Shown one piece after another: positions 22,262-30,974 of a DNA stretch of 64,000 nt. This DNA comes from Reyranella massiliensis 521. GTDB lineage: Bacteria; Pseudomonadota; Alphaproteobacteria; Reyranellales; Reyranellaceae. The DNA lies in the NCBI RefSeq assembly GCF_000312425.1, contig NZ_HE997181.1, positions 4,158,045 to 4,222,044 of the forward strand, read 5' to 3'. Below the pieces are notes generated by a model, which did not search any database, had not been told where the DNA came from, and was given only the letters and a program-made list of their open reading frames with translations. A program made the position numbers and the translations under genes. Within the stretch, counting starts at the first letter, position 1; each line of letters starts with the position of its first letter.

Positions 22262-23287
22262 TTAGCGGATCGGCGGGGCGTATTGCAGGCCGCCCTTGGT
22301 CCATAGTTCGTTCTGGCCGCGCTCGACCTTGAGCGGCGAGTCCTTGCCGACATTGCGGTCGAAGCTCTCGCCGTAGTTCCCGACCTGCTTGACGATGGTG
22401 TAGACCCACTTCTCGTCGACGCCGAGCGCCTTGCCCATGCCCGGCGTGACGCCGAGGATACGCTTGATGCTGGGGTTCTCGGACTTCAACATCTCGTCGA
22501 CGTTCTTGGACGTGATGCCGTACTCCTCGGCCTCGAGCATCGCGTACTGAGCCCAGCGCACGATGTCGGCGAACTGGTTGTCGCCGTGGCGCACGACGGG
22601 GCCCAGCGGCTCCTTTGAAATGATCTCCGGCAGAACGACGTAGTCTTCGGGATTGGGCGCATTGGCCGCGCGCGTGGCATAGAGCCGGGCCTGATCGCCG
22701 GAATAGGCATCGCACCTGCCGCCGAAGAAGGCCGCCCGGCTCTGGTCAGGATCCTCGAAGAGCACCGGACGGAAGCTCATCTTGTTGGAGCGGAAATAGT
22801 CGGCGATGTTGAGCTCGGAGGTGCTACCCGACAGCACGCAGATCGAAGCGCCGTTCAGCTCCTTGGCGCTCTTCACGCCGAGCTTCTTGTTCACCATGAA
22901 GCCCTGGCCGTCGTAGTAGGTGATGCCCACGAAATCGAGACCGAGCGCGGTGTCGCGCGTCAGCGTCCAGGTCGAGTTGTTCGACAACAAGTCGACCTCG
23001 CCCGACTGCAACGCCGTGAAGCGTTGCTGCCCCGACAGCGGCACGTACTTCACCTTCTCCGAATCGCCGAAGATCGCGGCCGAAACGGCGCGGCAGATGT
23101 CGACGTTCATGCCGGTCCATTTACCCTGGCTGTCGACCACCATGAAACCGGCGATGCCGCCCACCGCCACACCGCAGATCAGCGTGCCCCGCGCCTTGAC
23201 CGCATCGAGATCCTTGCCGGCCAGAGCCTGCCCCGCATGAGAAATCATGGCCCCGCAAACAGCCAATGCCAGAAAGATACGTTGCAT
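22262..23287 (-). CDS. amino-acid ABC transporter periplasmic binding protein (AapJ/BztA-like)
   Basis: 341 residues from the ATG at 23287 (GGAGG at 8 bases). A Sec signal peptide ends near AGQALAGKD. The mature protein has the general L-amino-acid binding-protein pattern: TLICGVAVGGIAGF, DVDxCRAVAAAIFGD-like NVDICRAVSAAIFGD, LSNNSTWTLTRD and the C-terminal YGESFDRNVG. In rhizobia AapJ is encoded with AapQMP permease/ATPase; here no permease or ATPase gene adjoins, so it is an orphan that may feed a transporter encoded elsewhere or act in sensing. It converges with the amidohydrolase gene 16 bp away. Confidence 0.92.
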   Translation of the reverse strand: MQRIFLALAVCGAMISHAGQALAGKDLDAVKARGTLICGVAVGGIAGFMVVDSQGKWTGMNVDICRAVSAAIFGDSEKVKYVPLSGQQRFTALQSGEVDLLSNNSTWTLTRDTALGLDFVGITYYDGQGFMVNKKLGVKSAKELNGASICVLSGSTSELNIADYFRSNKMSFRPVLFEDPDQSRAAFFGGRCDAYSGDQARLYATRAANAPNPEDYVVLPEIISKEPLGPVVRHGDNQFADIVRWAQYAMLEAEEYGITSKNVDEMLKSENPSIKRILGVTPGMGKALGVDEKWVYTIVKQVGNYGESFDRNVGKDSPLKVERGQNELWTKGGLQYAPPIR

Positions 23288-23332
23288 CACTCCGACCTCC
23301 CGCGTGCAGTTGTGTCCCTTAGTCCTGCCGGT

Positions 23333-23962
23333 CTATGGCGCGAACTCCTGCGCGATTGCCTTCTTCACATTTGGCCGCTCCGACATGCGGCGGCGATGGT
23401 CGACGACCTTCGGAATGCGCGCGAGGTCGACGCCGTCGGCCTCCAGCCATTGCGCCAGGGTGAAGAGATAAGGATCGCAGATCGTGTAGCGCTCACCCAT
23501 CACCCAGGGGCCCTTGAACATGTCGTGTTCGACCTGCTCGAAACCGGCCGTGACCGACTGCGGCACCTTGCGCTGCATGGCTGCAATTGCCGCCGCGTCT
23601 TCGGCGTCGACCCAGCGGTGCCCCCGCATGCGATGGGCATGCGCGATATGCAGGGTGGAGCAGAGATAGCTGTTGAAGGCCTGGACCTCGGCAAAGGCGA
23701 AAGGATCGTCGAGCGGCGCCAGCTGTGCCGCGGGAAAGCTCTGCGCCACGAAGGCCAGCATCGCCGGCGTCTCCGTCAGGATGCCGCGATCGGTCACCAG
23801 CGCCGGCACGCGGCCTTTGGGATTGATCTTGAGATAGTCGGGTGATTGCTGCTGGTTGGCGGCAAAGCTGATCCGTACCGTGGAGTAGTCGGCGCCGACA
23901 TCTTCCAGGGCGATATGAGTGGCGAGCGAACAGGTGCGCGGGGCGTAGTAGAGCTTCAACAT
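23333..23962 (-). CDS. glutathione S-transferase
   Basis: 209 residues with an N-terminal thioredoxin-like GST domain (MLKLYYAPRTCSLATHIAL, with Tyr/Ser/Cys candidates for glutathione activation; NPKGRVPAL and TETPAML are the cis-Pro and glutathione gamma-Glu-binding motifs) and a helical C-terminal domain with the ICDPYLF cap motif. The YAPRTCS start resembles beta-class bacterial GSTs. It could conjugate electrophiles or act as a glutathione peroxidase or lyase; the sequence does not settle this. It lies 4 bp after rnhB in the same direction, so it is probably cotranscribed with it. Confidence 0.92.
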   Translation of the reverse strand: MLKLYYAPRTCSLATHIALEDVGADYSTVRISFAANQQQSPDYLKINPKGRVPALVTDRGILTETPAMLAFVAQSFPAAQLAPLDDPFAFAEVQAFNSYLCSTLHIAHAHRMRGHRWVDAEDAAAIAAMQRKVPQSVTAGFEQVEHDMFKGPWVMGERYTICDPYLFTLAQWLEADGVDLARIPKVVDHRRRMSERPNVKKAIAQEFAP

Positions 23963-23966
23963 TTGC

Positions 23967-24587
23967 TCAGACTAGCGCGCGGACCGGCGCAAAGCTCCTA
24001 CGGTGATGGGGGGTCGGCCCGAGAAGTTTGAGGGCTTCGAGATGGGCGGCACTGCCATAGCCGCGATTGGTTTCCCAGCCATAGCCGGGAAAGACCGTCG
24101 CCAGCGCCGCCATCTGCCGGTCGCGGGTCACCTTGGCCAGGATCGATGCCGCCGCGATGGAGTAGGAATACGCGTCGCCGCCGACGATGGTCTCAGCCGG
24201 ACAGCCGAGTTGCGGCGGCACTCGATTTCCGTCGACGAGCACCAGACATGGCGGCTCGGCCAGCGCCTGGACCGCCCGGCGCATGGCGAGAAAGGTCGCC
24301 TGCAGGATGTTGATGGTGTCGATTTCCTCGACGCTGGCTTCGGCCACGGCGAACTGGACGGCGCCCGATACGATCATCGCCTCGTAAGCTTCCTCGCGCT
24401 GCGCGTGATCCAGCTTCTTGGAATCGTCGATCAGGCGCAGGAGCTTGCGTGTGGCGCGGCCGCGATCGATGACCGCGACAGCGGCAACCACCGGCCCCGC
24501 CAACGGCCCGCGCCCGACCTCGTCCACGCCGGCAATTCGCACGGCGCCCTGGGTCTCACAACGCAGCTCGAAATGAAAACTCGGCAT
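23967..24587 (-). CDS. rnhB: ribonuclease HII
   Basis: 206 residues from the ATG at 24587; the frame is open further upstream, but that part overlaps the divergent gene and has no similarity. It cleaves RNA in RNA-DNA hybrids and single ribonucleotides in DNA. Motifs: GVDEVGRGPLAGPV with catalytic Asp22 and Glu23, DSKKLD, LVDGNRVP with another acidic residue, and SILAKVTRD. The window also has rnhA (55154-55597), so both RNase H types are present. It is divergent from the nucleotidyltransferase-like gene, with only 30 bp between starts. Confidence 0.96.
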   Translation of the reverse strand: MPSFHFELRCETQGAVRIAGVDEVGRGPLAGPVVAAVAVIDRGRATRKLLRLIDDSKKLDHAQREEAYEAMIVSGAVQFAVAEASVEEIDTINILQATFLAMRRAVQALAEPPCLVLVDGNRVPPQLGCPAETIVGGDAYSYSIAAASILAKVTRDRQMAALATVFPGYGWETNRGYGSAAHLEALKLLGPTPHHRRSFAPVRALV

Positions 24588-24617
24588 ATCCCCTGCCGCC
24601 GCGCGTATCCTGCGACG

Positions 24618-25160
24618 ATGTCCCTGATTGCCGACATCATCGCTCAAGACCCTGTGGCTATGAAACAGCTTCGTGCGGCCCGCGCGCTCGGTCTGCCGGA
24701 CTGGTGCATCGCCGCAGGCTTTGTGCGCAATCGGGTGTGGGATCATTTCCACGGCGTCGTGCCGCCGCGCGCGCCCGCGGATATCGACCTCATCTACTAT
24801 GACGCGAACGATCTCTCGAAGGAGAGCGAGCAGGCCTACGAAGCCGCACTCGATCGCCTGCTGCCCGGCCTGCCCTGGCAGGTCCGCAACCAGGCACGCA
24901 TGCACATCTGGAAGAACCTGCCGCAGCACCGCGACACGGCCGACGCTATGATCTACTGGCTGGAAAGCGTGACCAACATCGGCGTGTGCTTGGAGGCCGA
25001 CGATTCGCTCACCGTGATCGCGCCGCTCGGCACCGACGATCTGCTCAACCTGCGTTGCCGGCCGACACCGTTCGGCCGCACCAAGCGCCACGAGTACGAC
25101 GAGCGCATCGCCAGCAAGCGCTGGCGCGAGCTTTGGCCGAAGGTCGTCTTCCTCGACTAG
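24618..25160 (+). CDS. nucleotidyltransferase family protein (DUF925-like)
   Basis: 180 residues from the ATG at 24618; the long open frame before it is a reading of rnhB in antisense. The fold signature is AAGFVRNRVWDHFHG followed by PADIDLIYYD, where the paired acidic residues resemble the catalytic D-x-D of minimal nucleotidyltransferases. The C-terminal part has HIWKNLPQHRDTADAM. The family is widespread and I know of no proven substrate. The gene ends 6 bp before the convergent radical SAM gene. Confidence 0.8.
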   Translation: MSLIADIIAQDPVAMKQLRAARALGLPDWCIAAGFVRNRVWDHFHGVVPPRAPADIDLIYYDANDLSKESEQAYEAALDRLLPGLPWQVRNQARMHIWKNLPQHRDTADAMIYWLESVTNIGVCLEADDSLTVIAPLGTDDLLNLRCRPTPFGRTKRHEYDERIASKRWRELWPKVVFLD

Positions 25161-25166
25161 ATTTGG

Positions 25167-26324
25167 CTAGAAAAGCCGCATCTGCCGCGCATCGCGTTTG
25201 GCGTCGACCAGCGCGGTGCGCGCGGAGTCCGGCACGGAGAAGCGCAGTGTGTCGAGGCGGTAGCGGACGCGGTTGAGCTCCAGCCGCTTCACGGCCGCCG
25301 TGAAGCGGGCGCTGAGGAGCTGGGCAATCGGCCCCTCGCCCCTCATGCGCGTGCCGAACTCGGCCTGATAGAGTGCCCCGCCACGCATCTGGCGGACCAG
25401 CGACAGCACGCGCTCAGCACGATCCGGCCGGTTGAGGCGCAGCCACTCTTCGAACAGGTCCTTGATCTCGAGCGGCAGGCGCAGAACCGTGTAGCCGGCA
25501 CGCGTGGCGCCGGCCTGGTGCGCGGCATCGAGAATGGATTCCATCTCATGATCGTTGAGGCCGGGGATCATCGGCGCCGTCATGACGCCCGTCGGGATGC
25601 CGGCGGCCGATAGCGCCCGGATGGCATCCAGCCTCTTCTGCGGCGTCGAGGCCCGCGGCTCCATCGCACGTGCAAGGTCTCGATCGAGCGTCGTCACCGA
25701 CAGGAAGACCTCGGCTAGGTTGCGCTTGGCCATGTCGGCCAGGATGTCGATGTCGCGCGTGATCAGGTGGTTCTTGGTGACGATGCCCACTGGATTGTTG
25801 AAGTCGCTCAGCACCCGCAGGATCTGGCGCGTCACTTTGAGGTCGCGTTCGACCGGCTGGTAGGGATCGGTGTTGGTGCCCATCGCCACGACGTCGCAGC
25901 GATACTTGGGTGAGGCCAGCTCCGCCATCAGCAGCTTGGCCGCGTCCGGCTTGAAGAGGATCTTGGTCTCGAAGTCGAGGCCGGGCGACAGGCCGAGATA
26001 GGCATGGGTCGGACGCGCGAAGCAGTAGATGCAGCCATGCTCGCAGCCGCGATAGGGATTGATCGAGCGGTCGAACGGCACGTCGGGCGACGTGTTGCGC
26101 GCCAGGATGGTGCGCGTGGCATCGCGTGTCAGCGTCGTGCGCAGCGGCGGCAGATCGTCGTCGTCCGACGGATCTGGCGACGCCTCTTGTTCCCATCCAT
26201 CGGTCGTTCGAATCCGCTTCTCGCTGTCGTAGCGGCTGGATTCGTTCGACAGCGCCCCACGGCCTTTGTGGACAGGCTCAGGGGTCGCATCGTCCGGATA
26301 GTCGGGGGGAACCTTCGGCCTCAT
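25167..26324 (-). CDS. PA0069-family radical SAM protein
   Basis: 385 residues. The radical SAM cluster motif has the spacing C-x3-C-x2-C, CEHGCIYC at 94-101, followed by a TIM-barrel domain (GTNTDPYQP, TKNHLITRDIDIL, TGVMTAPMIPGLND). An N-terminal extension of ~80 residues (KGRGALSNESSRYD) is characteristic of the PA0069 group, which is related to SplB-like photolyases. The reaction of this group is unknown to me. A short 99-bp gap upstream separates it from the divergent GNAT gene. Confidence 0.9.
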   Translation of the reverse strand: MRPKVPPDYPDDATPEPVHKGRGALSNESSRYDSEKRIRTTDGWEQEASPDPSDDDDLPPLRTTLTRDATRTILARNTSPDVPFDRSINPYRGCEHGCIYCFARPTHAYLGLSPGLDFETKILFKPDAAKLLMAELASPKYRCDVVAMGTNTDPYQPVERDLKVTRQILRVLSDFNNPVGIVTKNHLITRDIDILADMAKRNLAEVFLSVTTLDRDLARAMEPRASTPQKRLDAIRALSAAGIPTGVMTAPMIPGLNDHEMESILDAAHQAGATRAGYTVLRLPLEIKDLFEEWLRLNRPDRAERVLSLVRQMRGGALYQAEFGTRMRGEGPIAQLLSARFTAAVKRLELNRVRYRLDTLRFSVPDSARTALVDAKRDARQMRLF

Positions 26325-26423
26325 GGGCCGACTATTAGAACAAAAAGAGAACGAGTCAATCGTTGTCGTGACACAAGATCGCGATATAGCTCCCGCCCCT
26401 TTCCCGTTCGACGAGCGTCAGAA

Positions 26424-26894
26424 ATGTCAGGCATCGAGATCAGGCCCGCCGAGCCCAGCGACATGGATTTCGTAACCAGCCTGTCGCCACGTCTGGCAAA
26501 TGTCCCTGGACCGGCCTGGCACACAATAGAGGCCATGGAAGGCTTCCAGGACCGCTATATGTCGTCGACCTTCGCCCCAACCGCGTTGGAAGGATCGAGG
26601 ACGTTGATCGCCTGGTCCGCGGACGGGCGGCGGCTGGGCTACGTCCACATGCGGCCCGGCAAGGATGGCGTGACGGACGAGCCCTGCGGCTACGTCTCGC
26701 TGCTGGCCCTGGGGCAGGAAGCCGAAGGGACCGGCGTCGCGCGCCGGCTGATGGCGGAGGCCGAAACCTGGGCGCGTGGCTGCGGCTATCGTTTCCTTAG
26801 CCTCGACGTCTATGCCGATAACAAGCGGGCGGTCGATTTCTACGCCAGCGGCGGCTTCAAGCCGGAGACCATCCGGATGGTGAAGCCGCTATAG
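26424..26894 (+). CDS. GNAT family N-acetyltransferase
   Basis: 156 residues from the ATG at 26424. It has the GNAT acetyl-CoA binding pattern: a strand YVSLLALGQEAEGTGVARRLM (motif A, R/Q-x-x-G-x-G/A variant EGTGVA), then FLSLDVYADNKRAVDFYASGGF (motif B). The acyl acceptor cannot be inferred. The ribosome binding site is weak (GAGCG). The stop overlaps the convergent kinase-like gene by 6 bp. Confidence 0.85.
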   Translation: MSGIEIRPAEPSDMDFVTSLSPRLANVPGPAWHTIEAMEGFQDRYMSSTFAPTALEGSRTLIAWSADGRRLGYVHMRPGKDGVTDEPCGYVSLLALGQEAEGTGVARRLMAEAETWARGCGYRFLSLDVYADNKRAVDFYASGGFKPETIRMVKPL

Positions 26895-27875
26895 CCATTC
26901 GGCCCTGACCGCGCGAACGAAGTCGCGGTCGAAGCAGCGGTCGATGGCGGCATCGATATGCGCCTTCATGCGGGGCTCCAGTCCGGCGTCGCTCCATTGA
27001 CCGGGATCCGACGGGTCGCGCGGAGTGCGGGTCTGCACGCGCCAGCGCGCCATGAACAACGTCGTACGCAACCAGGTGAGACGCCGCATCGGCAGCAACC
27101 AGGGCTGCAACTCGGCCGCTCGCTTCTTTCCGACTTTGTCGAGATAGAGATCGTAGAAGCGCTGCACCTCGTCGCGCGACAGCAGCTTGCCGATATCGGG
27201 ATGCCACAAGGTCGAGGTGGCAAGCGTCGCGTGCGCGAGATCGATCGCCGGCGAACCGACATGCACCTTCTCGAGATCGACGAACCAGGCGAGCCCCGCC
27301 ATGTCGACGATGAAGTTCCCGGGATGGGTATCGGCGAGCGCGACCGACAGCGGTTGCTTGCGCTGCGCGAAGGCCAGCGCCATGCCGCGCATCAGGCGCA
27401 GTTCCTCGGCAATCTCGGCGCGCGAACCGGAGTCGGGCACGGCCTTGTCGAGAAACCGCATGGCGTTCAACTCGACGGCTTCGAGCGTTTCGAGAAAAGG
27501 ATTCTTCTGGCGCGGGATCGTCGAGCTTGCCGCCGGTAACGGCAGAGAATGAAGACGCACCAACGTATCCGCCAATGCCGGCAGATCGTCCGGCAAACGC
27601 GGCGCCCGGCCCTCGACAAAGTCGACGATCAGCGCACCGCCGGGCAGTCCCGGTTGCGGCTTGACGATGGCGTGCAGCTTCGGCGTACGTCCCGCCGGCG
27701 CGAGATGGCGAAAGGCTTCGGCCTGCGTCGCGAGGCGCGCCGCCGCCAAAGGATCGCCGTCATGCGCATAGGCAATCCGCGCCAACGATCCGTTGGCCAG
27801 ACGCACATGCCCGTGTGCCGTGCCTGTCGCCGGCAGTGTCTCGCCATTGCGGATGGCGTCGAGAAGGTCAGCCAC
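26889..27875 (-). CDS. phosphotransferase (aminoglycoside/choline kinase fold)
   Basis: 328 residues of the APH/choline-kinase fold. The catalytic loop reads LADTHPGNFIVD, where the usual HxDxxxxN motif is replaced by a related D-x-H-P-x-N form, and a metal-binding Asp is in AWFVDLEKVHVG. A weak nucleotide-binding region lies at 30-80. The family includes kinases of sugars, choline and lipid-linked substrates; nothing here fixes the substrate. Its start overlaps the moaB stop by 8 bp, so it is read as the second gene after moaB. Confidence 0.78.
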   Translation of the reverse strand: MADLLDAIRNGETLPATGTAHGHVRLANGSLARIAYAHDGDPLAAARLATQAEAFRHLAPAGRTPKLHAIVKPQPGLPGGALIVDFVEGRAPRLPDDLPALADTLVRLHSLPLPAASSTIPRQKNPFLETLEAVELNAMRFLDKAVPDSGSRAEIAEELRLMRGMALAFAQRKQPLSVALADTHPGNFIVDMAGLAWFVDLEKVHVGSPAIDLAHATLATSTLWHPDIGKLLSRDEVQRFYDLYLDKVGKKRAAELQPWLLPMRRLTWLRTTLFMARWRVQTRTPRDPSDPGQWSDAGLEPRMKAHIDAAIDRCFDRDFVRAVRAEWL

Positions 27876-28416
27876 TCCGCGGCATCTTGCCTTCGTTGAG
27901 GCGCGGCATCAGCTCGGCGAAGTTGCAGGGCCGGAAGCGGATGTCGAGCTGCTGGCGCAGGATGTCGTCCCAACCGTCCTTGCAGGCGCCGGTGGAGCCC
28001 GGCAGCGCAAAGATGTAGGTGGCGTTGGCCACGCCCGCGACCGCGCGCGACTGCATGGTCGAGGTGCCGATCTTCTGGAAGCTGATCCAGCGGAAGGTTT
28101 CGCCGAAGCCTTCGATGCGCTTCTCGAACAGGCCTTCCAGCGCCTCGGGCGTGACGTCGCGGCCGGTGACCCCGGTGCCGCCTGTGGTGATCACGACCTC
28201 GATCTTGGGATCGTCGATCCACTTCTTCACCTGGGCGCGGATCAGGGCGATATCGTCCGTGACAATCGCGCGGTCGGCCAGGACATGGCCATCCCGCGCG
28301 ATGCGCTCGACCAGGGTGTCGCCGGACTTGTCGGTCTCCAGCGTCCTCGTATCGGAAACCGTCAGGACGGCGATGTTCACCGGCTTGAAGGGCTTCGTCT
28401 CATCAATCCTGTTCAT
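27868..28416 (-). CDS. moaB: molybdenum cofactor biosynthesis protein MoaB
   Basis: 182 residues of the MoaB/MogA fold that adenylylates molybdopterin before metal insertion. Key motifs: VLTVSDTRTLETDKSGD near the N-terminus, the molybdopterin-binding TTGGTGVTGRDVTPEAL, and ALPGSTGACKDGW. The gene heads a two-gene unit with the kinase-like protein. No other Moco gene is in the window. A 49-bp gap separates it from the divergent cupin gene. Confidence 0.93.
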   Translation of the reverse strand: MNRIDETKPFKPVNIAVLTVSDTRTLETDKSGDTLVERIARDGHVLADRAIVTDDIALIRAQVKKWIDDPKIEVVITTGGTGVTGRDVTPEALEGLFEKRIEGFGETFRWISFQKIGTSTMQSRAVAGVANATYIFALPGSTGACKDGWDDILRQQLDIRFRPCNFAELMPRLNEGKMPRSG

Positions 28417-28465
28417 GCGAACATTGTATCTTTCCTCGCTTGTCGATGCGAGCCGGCGAGCCTAG

Positions 28466-28939
28466 ATGGGAATTATGACCGACTGGAAGCATGACGGCGT
28501 GCGGGTCATCCCCGCAGGCTCCCTCGACACCAACACGGCCCAGACCCCGGGCATGAATCGCGCAGCGGCAATCAATTTCGCCCGCGTCGGTGCTCAGAAG
28601 CTGTGGGCCGGCACGGTGACCATCCACGCCCACGCCAAGACGGGCGCGCATCATCACGGCCACCTCGAAAGCGTGATCTACGTCGTGAAGGGCCGCGCCC
28701 GCATGCGCTGGGGCGATCAGCTCCAGTTCACCGCCGAGGCCGGTCCGGGCGACTTCATCTATGTGCCGCCCTACGTGCCGCACCAGGAGATCAACGCCTC
28801 CGAGACCGAGCCGCTGGAATGCGTGCTGGTCCGCTCCGACAACGAGGCGGTCGCCATCAACATCGACATCGCGCCGGTCGAGAAGCCGGAAGAAGTCTAC
28901 TGGGTCGATCCGACCCATCCCCATCCGCACAAGCACTGA
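28466..28939 (+). CDS. single-domain cupin protein
   Basis: 157 residues (or 154 from the ATG at 28475, which sits better behind GGGA). A beta-barrel cupin with metal-ligand motif 1 AHHHGHLESVIYVVKG and motif 2 GDFIYVPPYVPHQEIN. The C-terminus is His-rich (PTHPHPHKH). Small cupins of this kind are often metal-dependent oxygenases or isomerases, or ligand sensors; I cannot tell which. It is followed by a clear terminator that overlaps the 3' end of the convergent tctA gene. Confidence 0.88.
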   Translation: MGIMTDWKHDGVRVIPAGSLDTNTAQTPGMNRAAAINFARVGAQKLWAGTVTIHAHAKTGAHHHGHLESVIYVVKGRARMRWGDQLQFTAEAGPGDFIYVPPYVPHQEINASETEPLECVLVRSDNEAVAINIDIAPVEKPEEVYWVDPTHPHPHKH

Positions 28940-28967
28940 GCTTTCGCGGATCGGTGAACAAGAGGAA

Positions 28968-29000
28968 GGCGCGGGCCGCTCAGGCGGGCCGCGCCTTTTT
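28968..29000 (+). terminator. rho-independent terminator after the cupin gene
   Basis: Stem GGCGCGG (28968-28974) pairs with CCGCGCC (28989-28995); after a single G.G mismatch CCGC pairs with GCGG around a TCAG loop. TTTTTCTTT follows. The 3' end of tctA on the other strand is built from the same bases. Confidence 0.85.
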
Positions 29001-30464
29001 CTTTGGCCAGAGCCCCGCAATCAACAGCGCGACTGCGACGATGGCGAAGCCGGTCGACAGGTAGCTGTGCAGGAAGATCGACGGATCGCCGTCGGAGATG
29101 GCCAGCGCCTGACGCACCGAGCGCTCGAAGATCGGCCCCAGTACATAGGCCAGGATGACGATGCCGAGGTCGAAGCCGTAGCGGCGCAGCACGTATCCGA
29201 CGAAGCCGAAGATCACGGCGATCAGCACATCGGCGGGATTGCCGCTCGAGGAGTAGACACCGATCAGGCAGACCGCGAGGATCATCGGCGTGAGATAGGC
29301 GCGCGGGATCTCGAGGATGCGCACGAACAGGCCGATCAGCGGCAGGTTCAGCACCAGCAGCATGACGTTGCCGATATACATGCTGGCCACGACACCCCAG
29401 AAAACTTCCGGCTGGCGTTCAAGGATAGTCGGCCCCGGCACGACGCCATGAATAATGAAGGCCCCCAACAGCAACGCCGTGACGGCGTTGGCGGGAATGC
29501 CCATGCAGAGGAGCGGCACGAAGGCACCGGCCGTGCCGGCATTGTTGGCGGACTCCGGCCCAGCCACGCCCTCGACGGCCCCCTTGCCGAATTCCTCGGG
29601 ATGCTTGGAGAGCTTGCGTTCGATGCCATAGGACAGGAACGACGCCAGCACCGCACCGCCGCCGGGCAACAATCCCACGAGGAAGCCCATCACCGTGCCG
29701 CGCGCCACCGGCCCGACCGACCGTTTGGCTTCGTCGCGCGAGGGCAGGAAGCCCAGCAGGCGCGACGGCGGCGGCAGGATCTTCATGTCCTCCGGCCTCT
29801 GCCGCGCCATGAACAGCACTTCCGACAGGCCGAACAGGCCGATCGCCAGCGGCACCAGGTTGACACCGTCGCCCAGCGCGAGAATCCCGAAAGTGAGGCG
29901 CGGCGTCATATTGAGCGGATCGCTGCCGACAGTGCCGAGCAGCAGGCCGAAGGCCGCCATCAGCAGCGCGCGTGGCAGCGAGCCGCTCGACATGTAGGTG
30001 ACCATGGTGAGGCCTGCGAGCATGAGCATCGCGTATTCGGCCGGACCGAAGGCCAGCACCAGCTTGGCAAGCGGCGGCGACAGGAAGGTGATGCCGATGA
30101 CGCCCACGGTACCGGCAAAGAAGGAACCAAAGCCCGCGATGCCCAGCGCCGCGCCGGCGCGCCCCTTGCGCGCCATCTCGTAGCCGTCGAGACAGGTAAC
30201 GACCGACGAGGCCTCGCCCGGGATGCGCATCAGCACCGACGTCACGGTGCCGCCGTAGGCCACGCCGTAATAGATGCCCGACAGCATGATGATCGCCGAC
30301 GTGACATCCATCTTGAAGGTGATGGGCAACAGGATGGCAATGGTCGTAAGCGGCCCGAGACCGGGCAGGATGCCGACGACGGTTCCCAGAAACACGCCGA
30401 CGAAGCAGTAGAGCAGATTGTCGAGGCTCAGGGTGACGGCAAAGCCGTGGAGCAAGGCTTCCAT
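28980..30464 (-). CDS. tctA: tripartite tricarboxylate transporter, large membrane subunit TctA
   Basis: 494 residues, the usual TctA length, with about 11-12 membrane segments. Family motifs: [11 protein letters not shown]-like [43 protein letters not shown], and [23 protein letters not shown]. It is the ion-coupled channel subunit that takes solute from a periplasmic binding protein of the Bug family. It is the last gene of tctC-tctB-tctA (12 bp after tctB). Substrates of this family include citrate, tartrate, terephthalate and other carboxylates; here it is unknown. Confidence 0.95.
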   Translation of the reverse strand: MEALLHGFAVTLSLDNLLYCFVGVFLGTVVGILPGLGPLTTIAILLPITFKMDVTSAIIMLSGIYYGVAYGGTVTSVLMRIPGEASSVVTCLDGYEMARKGRAGAALGIAGFGSFFAGTVGVIGITFLSPPLAKLVLAFGPAEYAMLMLAGLTMVTYMSSGSLPRALLMAAFGLLLGTVGSDPLNMTPRLTFGILALGDGVNLVPLAIGLFGLSEVLFMARQRPEDMKILPPPSRLLGFLPSRDEAKRSVGPVARGTVMGFLVGLLPGGGAVLASFLSYGIERKLSKHPEEFGKGAVEGVAGPESANNAGTAGAFVPLLCMGIPANAVTALLLGAFIIHGVVPGPTILERQPEVFWGVVASMYIGNVMLLVLNLPLIGLFVRILEIPRAYLTPMILAVCLIGVYSSSGNPADVLIAVIFGFVGYVLRRYGFDLGIVILAYVLGPIFERSVRQALAISDGDPSIFLHSYLSTGFAIVAVALLIAGLWPKKKARPA

Positions 30465-30476
30465 GGGCGGCCTCGA

Positions 30477-30974
30477 TCAGCGCACGAGGGTGTAGAAGGC
30501 ACGCTCGATCGGCCCTTCGGGCAGATCGACGCGCAACAGCCAGCCGAAGCAGACCAGGCCGATGGCCGCACAGGCGACGCCATAGGTCACCGCCGCGACC
30601 CACGATCGCCGCTCGGCGAATCGCATGATCAGCACCGTCACGGCAATGGTCGTGACAAAGAACCCGGCAAAGGCCGTGCCGAGCGCCAGCAGCCCGAACG
30701 ACGCAACATAGATTGCGAAGGTGTTGCCGGTGCCTGCAGAGGCATCCTTCGGCACGTCGTCAGTGTCACCCTCTTCGGTGGCACCGGCGCGACCGGGAAA
30801 AAAGAAGACGATCACGGCGAGCGCGACGCAAACACCGGCCACGAGGGTCGGGAAGAAACCCGGCCCCGGCCCGTCGAAGCCCCAGCTGTCGAGCCGCAGG
30901 GACTGCCACAGACCAACCAGCGCGGCCGCCAGCAACCCCAGCGTGGCGAGCCGCGTCCCGCTCAGCCGGCTCAT
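30477..30974 (-). CDS. tctB: tripartite tricarboxylate transporter, small membrane subunit TctB
   Basis: 165 residues with four predicted membrane segments, including TLGLLAAALVGLW, FFPTLVAGVCVALAVIVFFF and AAIGLVCFGWLL, and the conserved GPGFFPTLVA motif of TctB. A charged cytoplasmic loop (RAGATEEGDTDDVPKDAS) lies in the middle. Its ATG overlaps the tctC stop as ATGA, so translation is coupled. It assembles with TctA in the inner membrane. Confidence 0.92.
   Translation of the reverse strand: MSRLSGTRLATLGLLAAALVGLWQSLRLDSWGFDGPGPGFFPTLVAGVCVALAVIVFFFPGRAGATEEGDTDDVPKDASAGTGNTFAIYVASFGLLALGTAFAGFFVTTIAVTVLIMRFAERRSWVAAVTYGVACAAIGLVCFGWLLRVDLPEGPIERAFYTLVR

Noticed and set aside
24003-24617. 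N-terminal extension of the nucleotidyltransferase-like gene
   Set aside because: These codons are the antisense of rnhB; the family-like sequence begins only at 24618.
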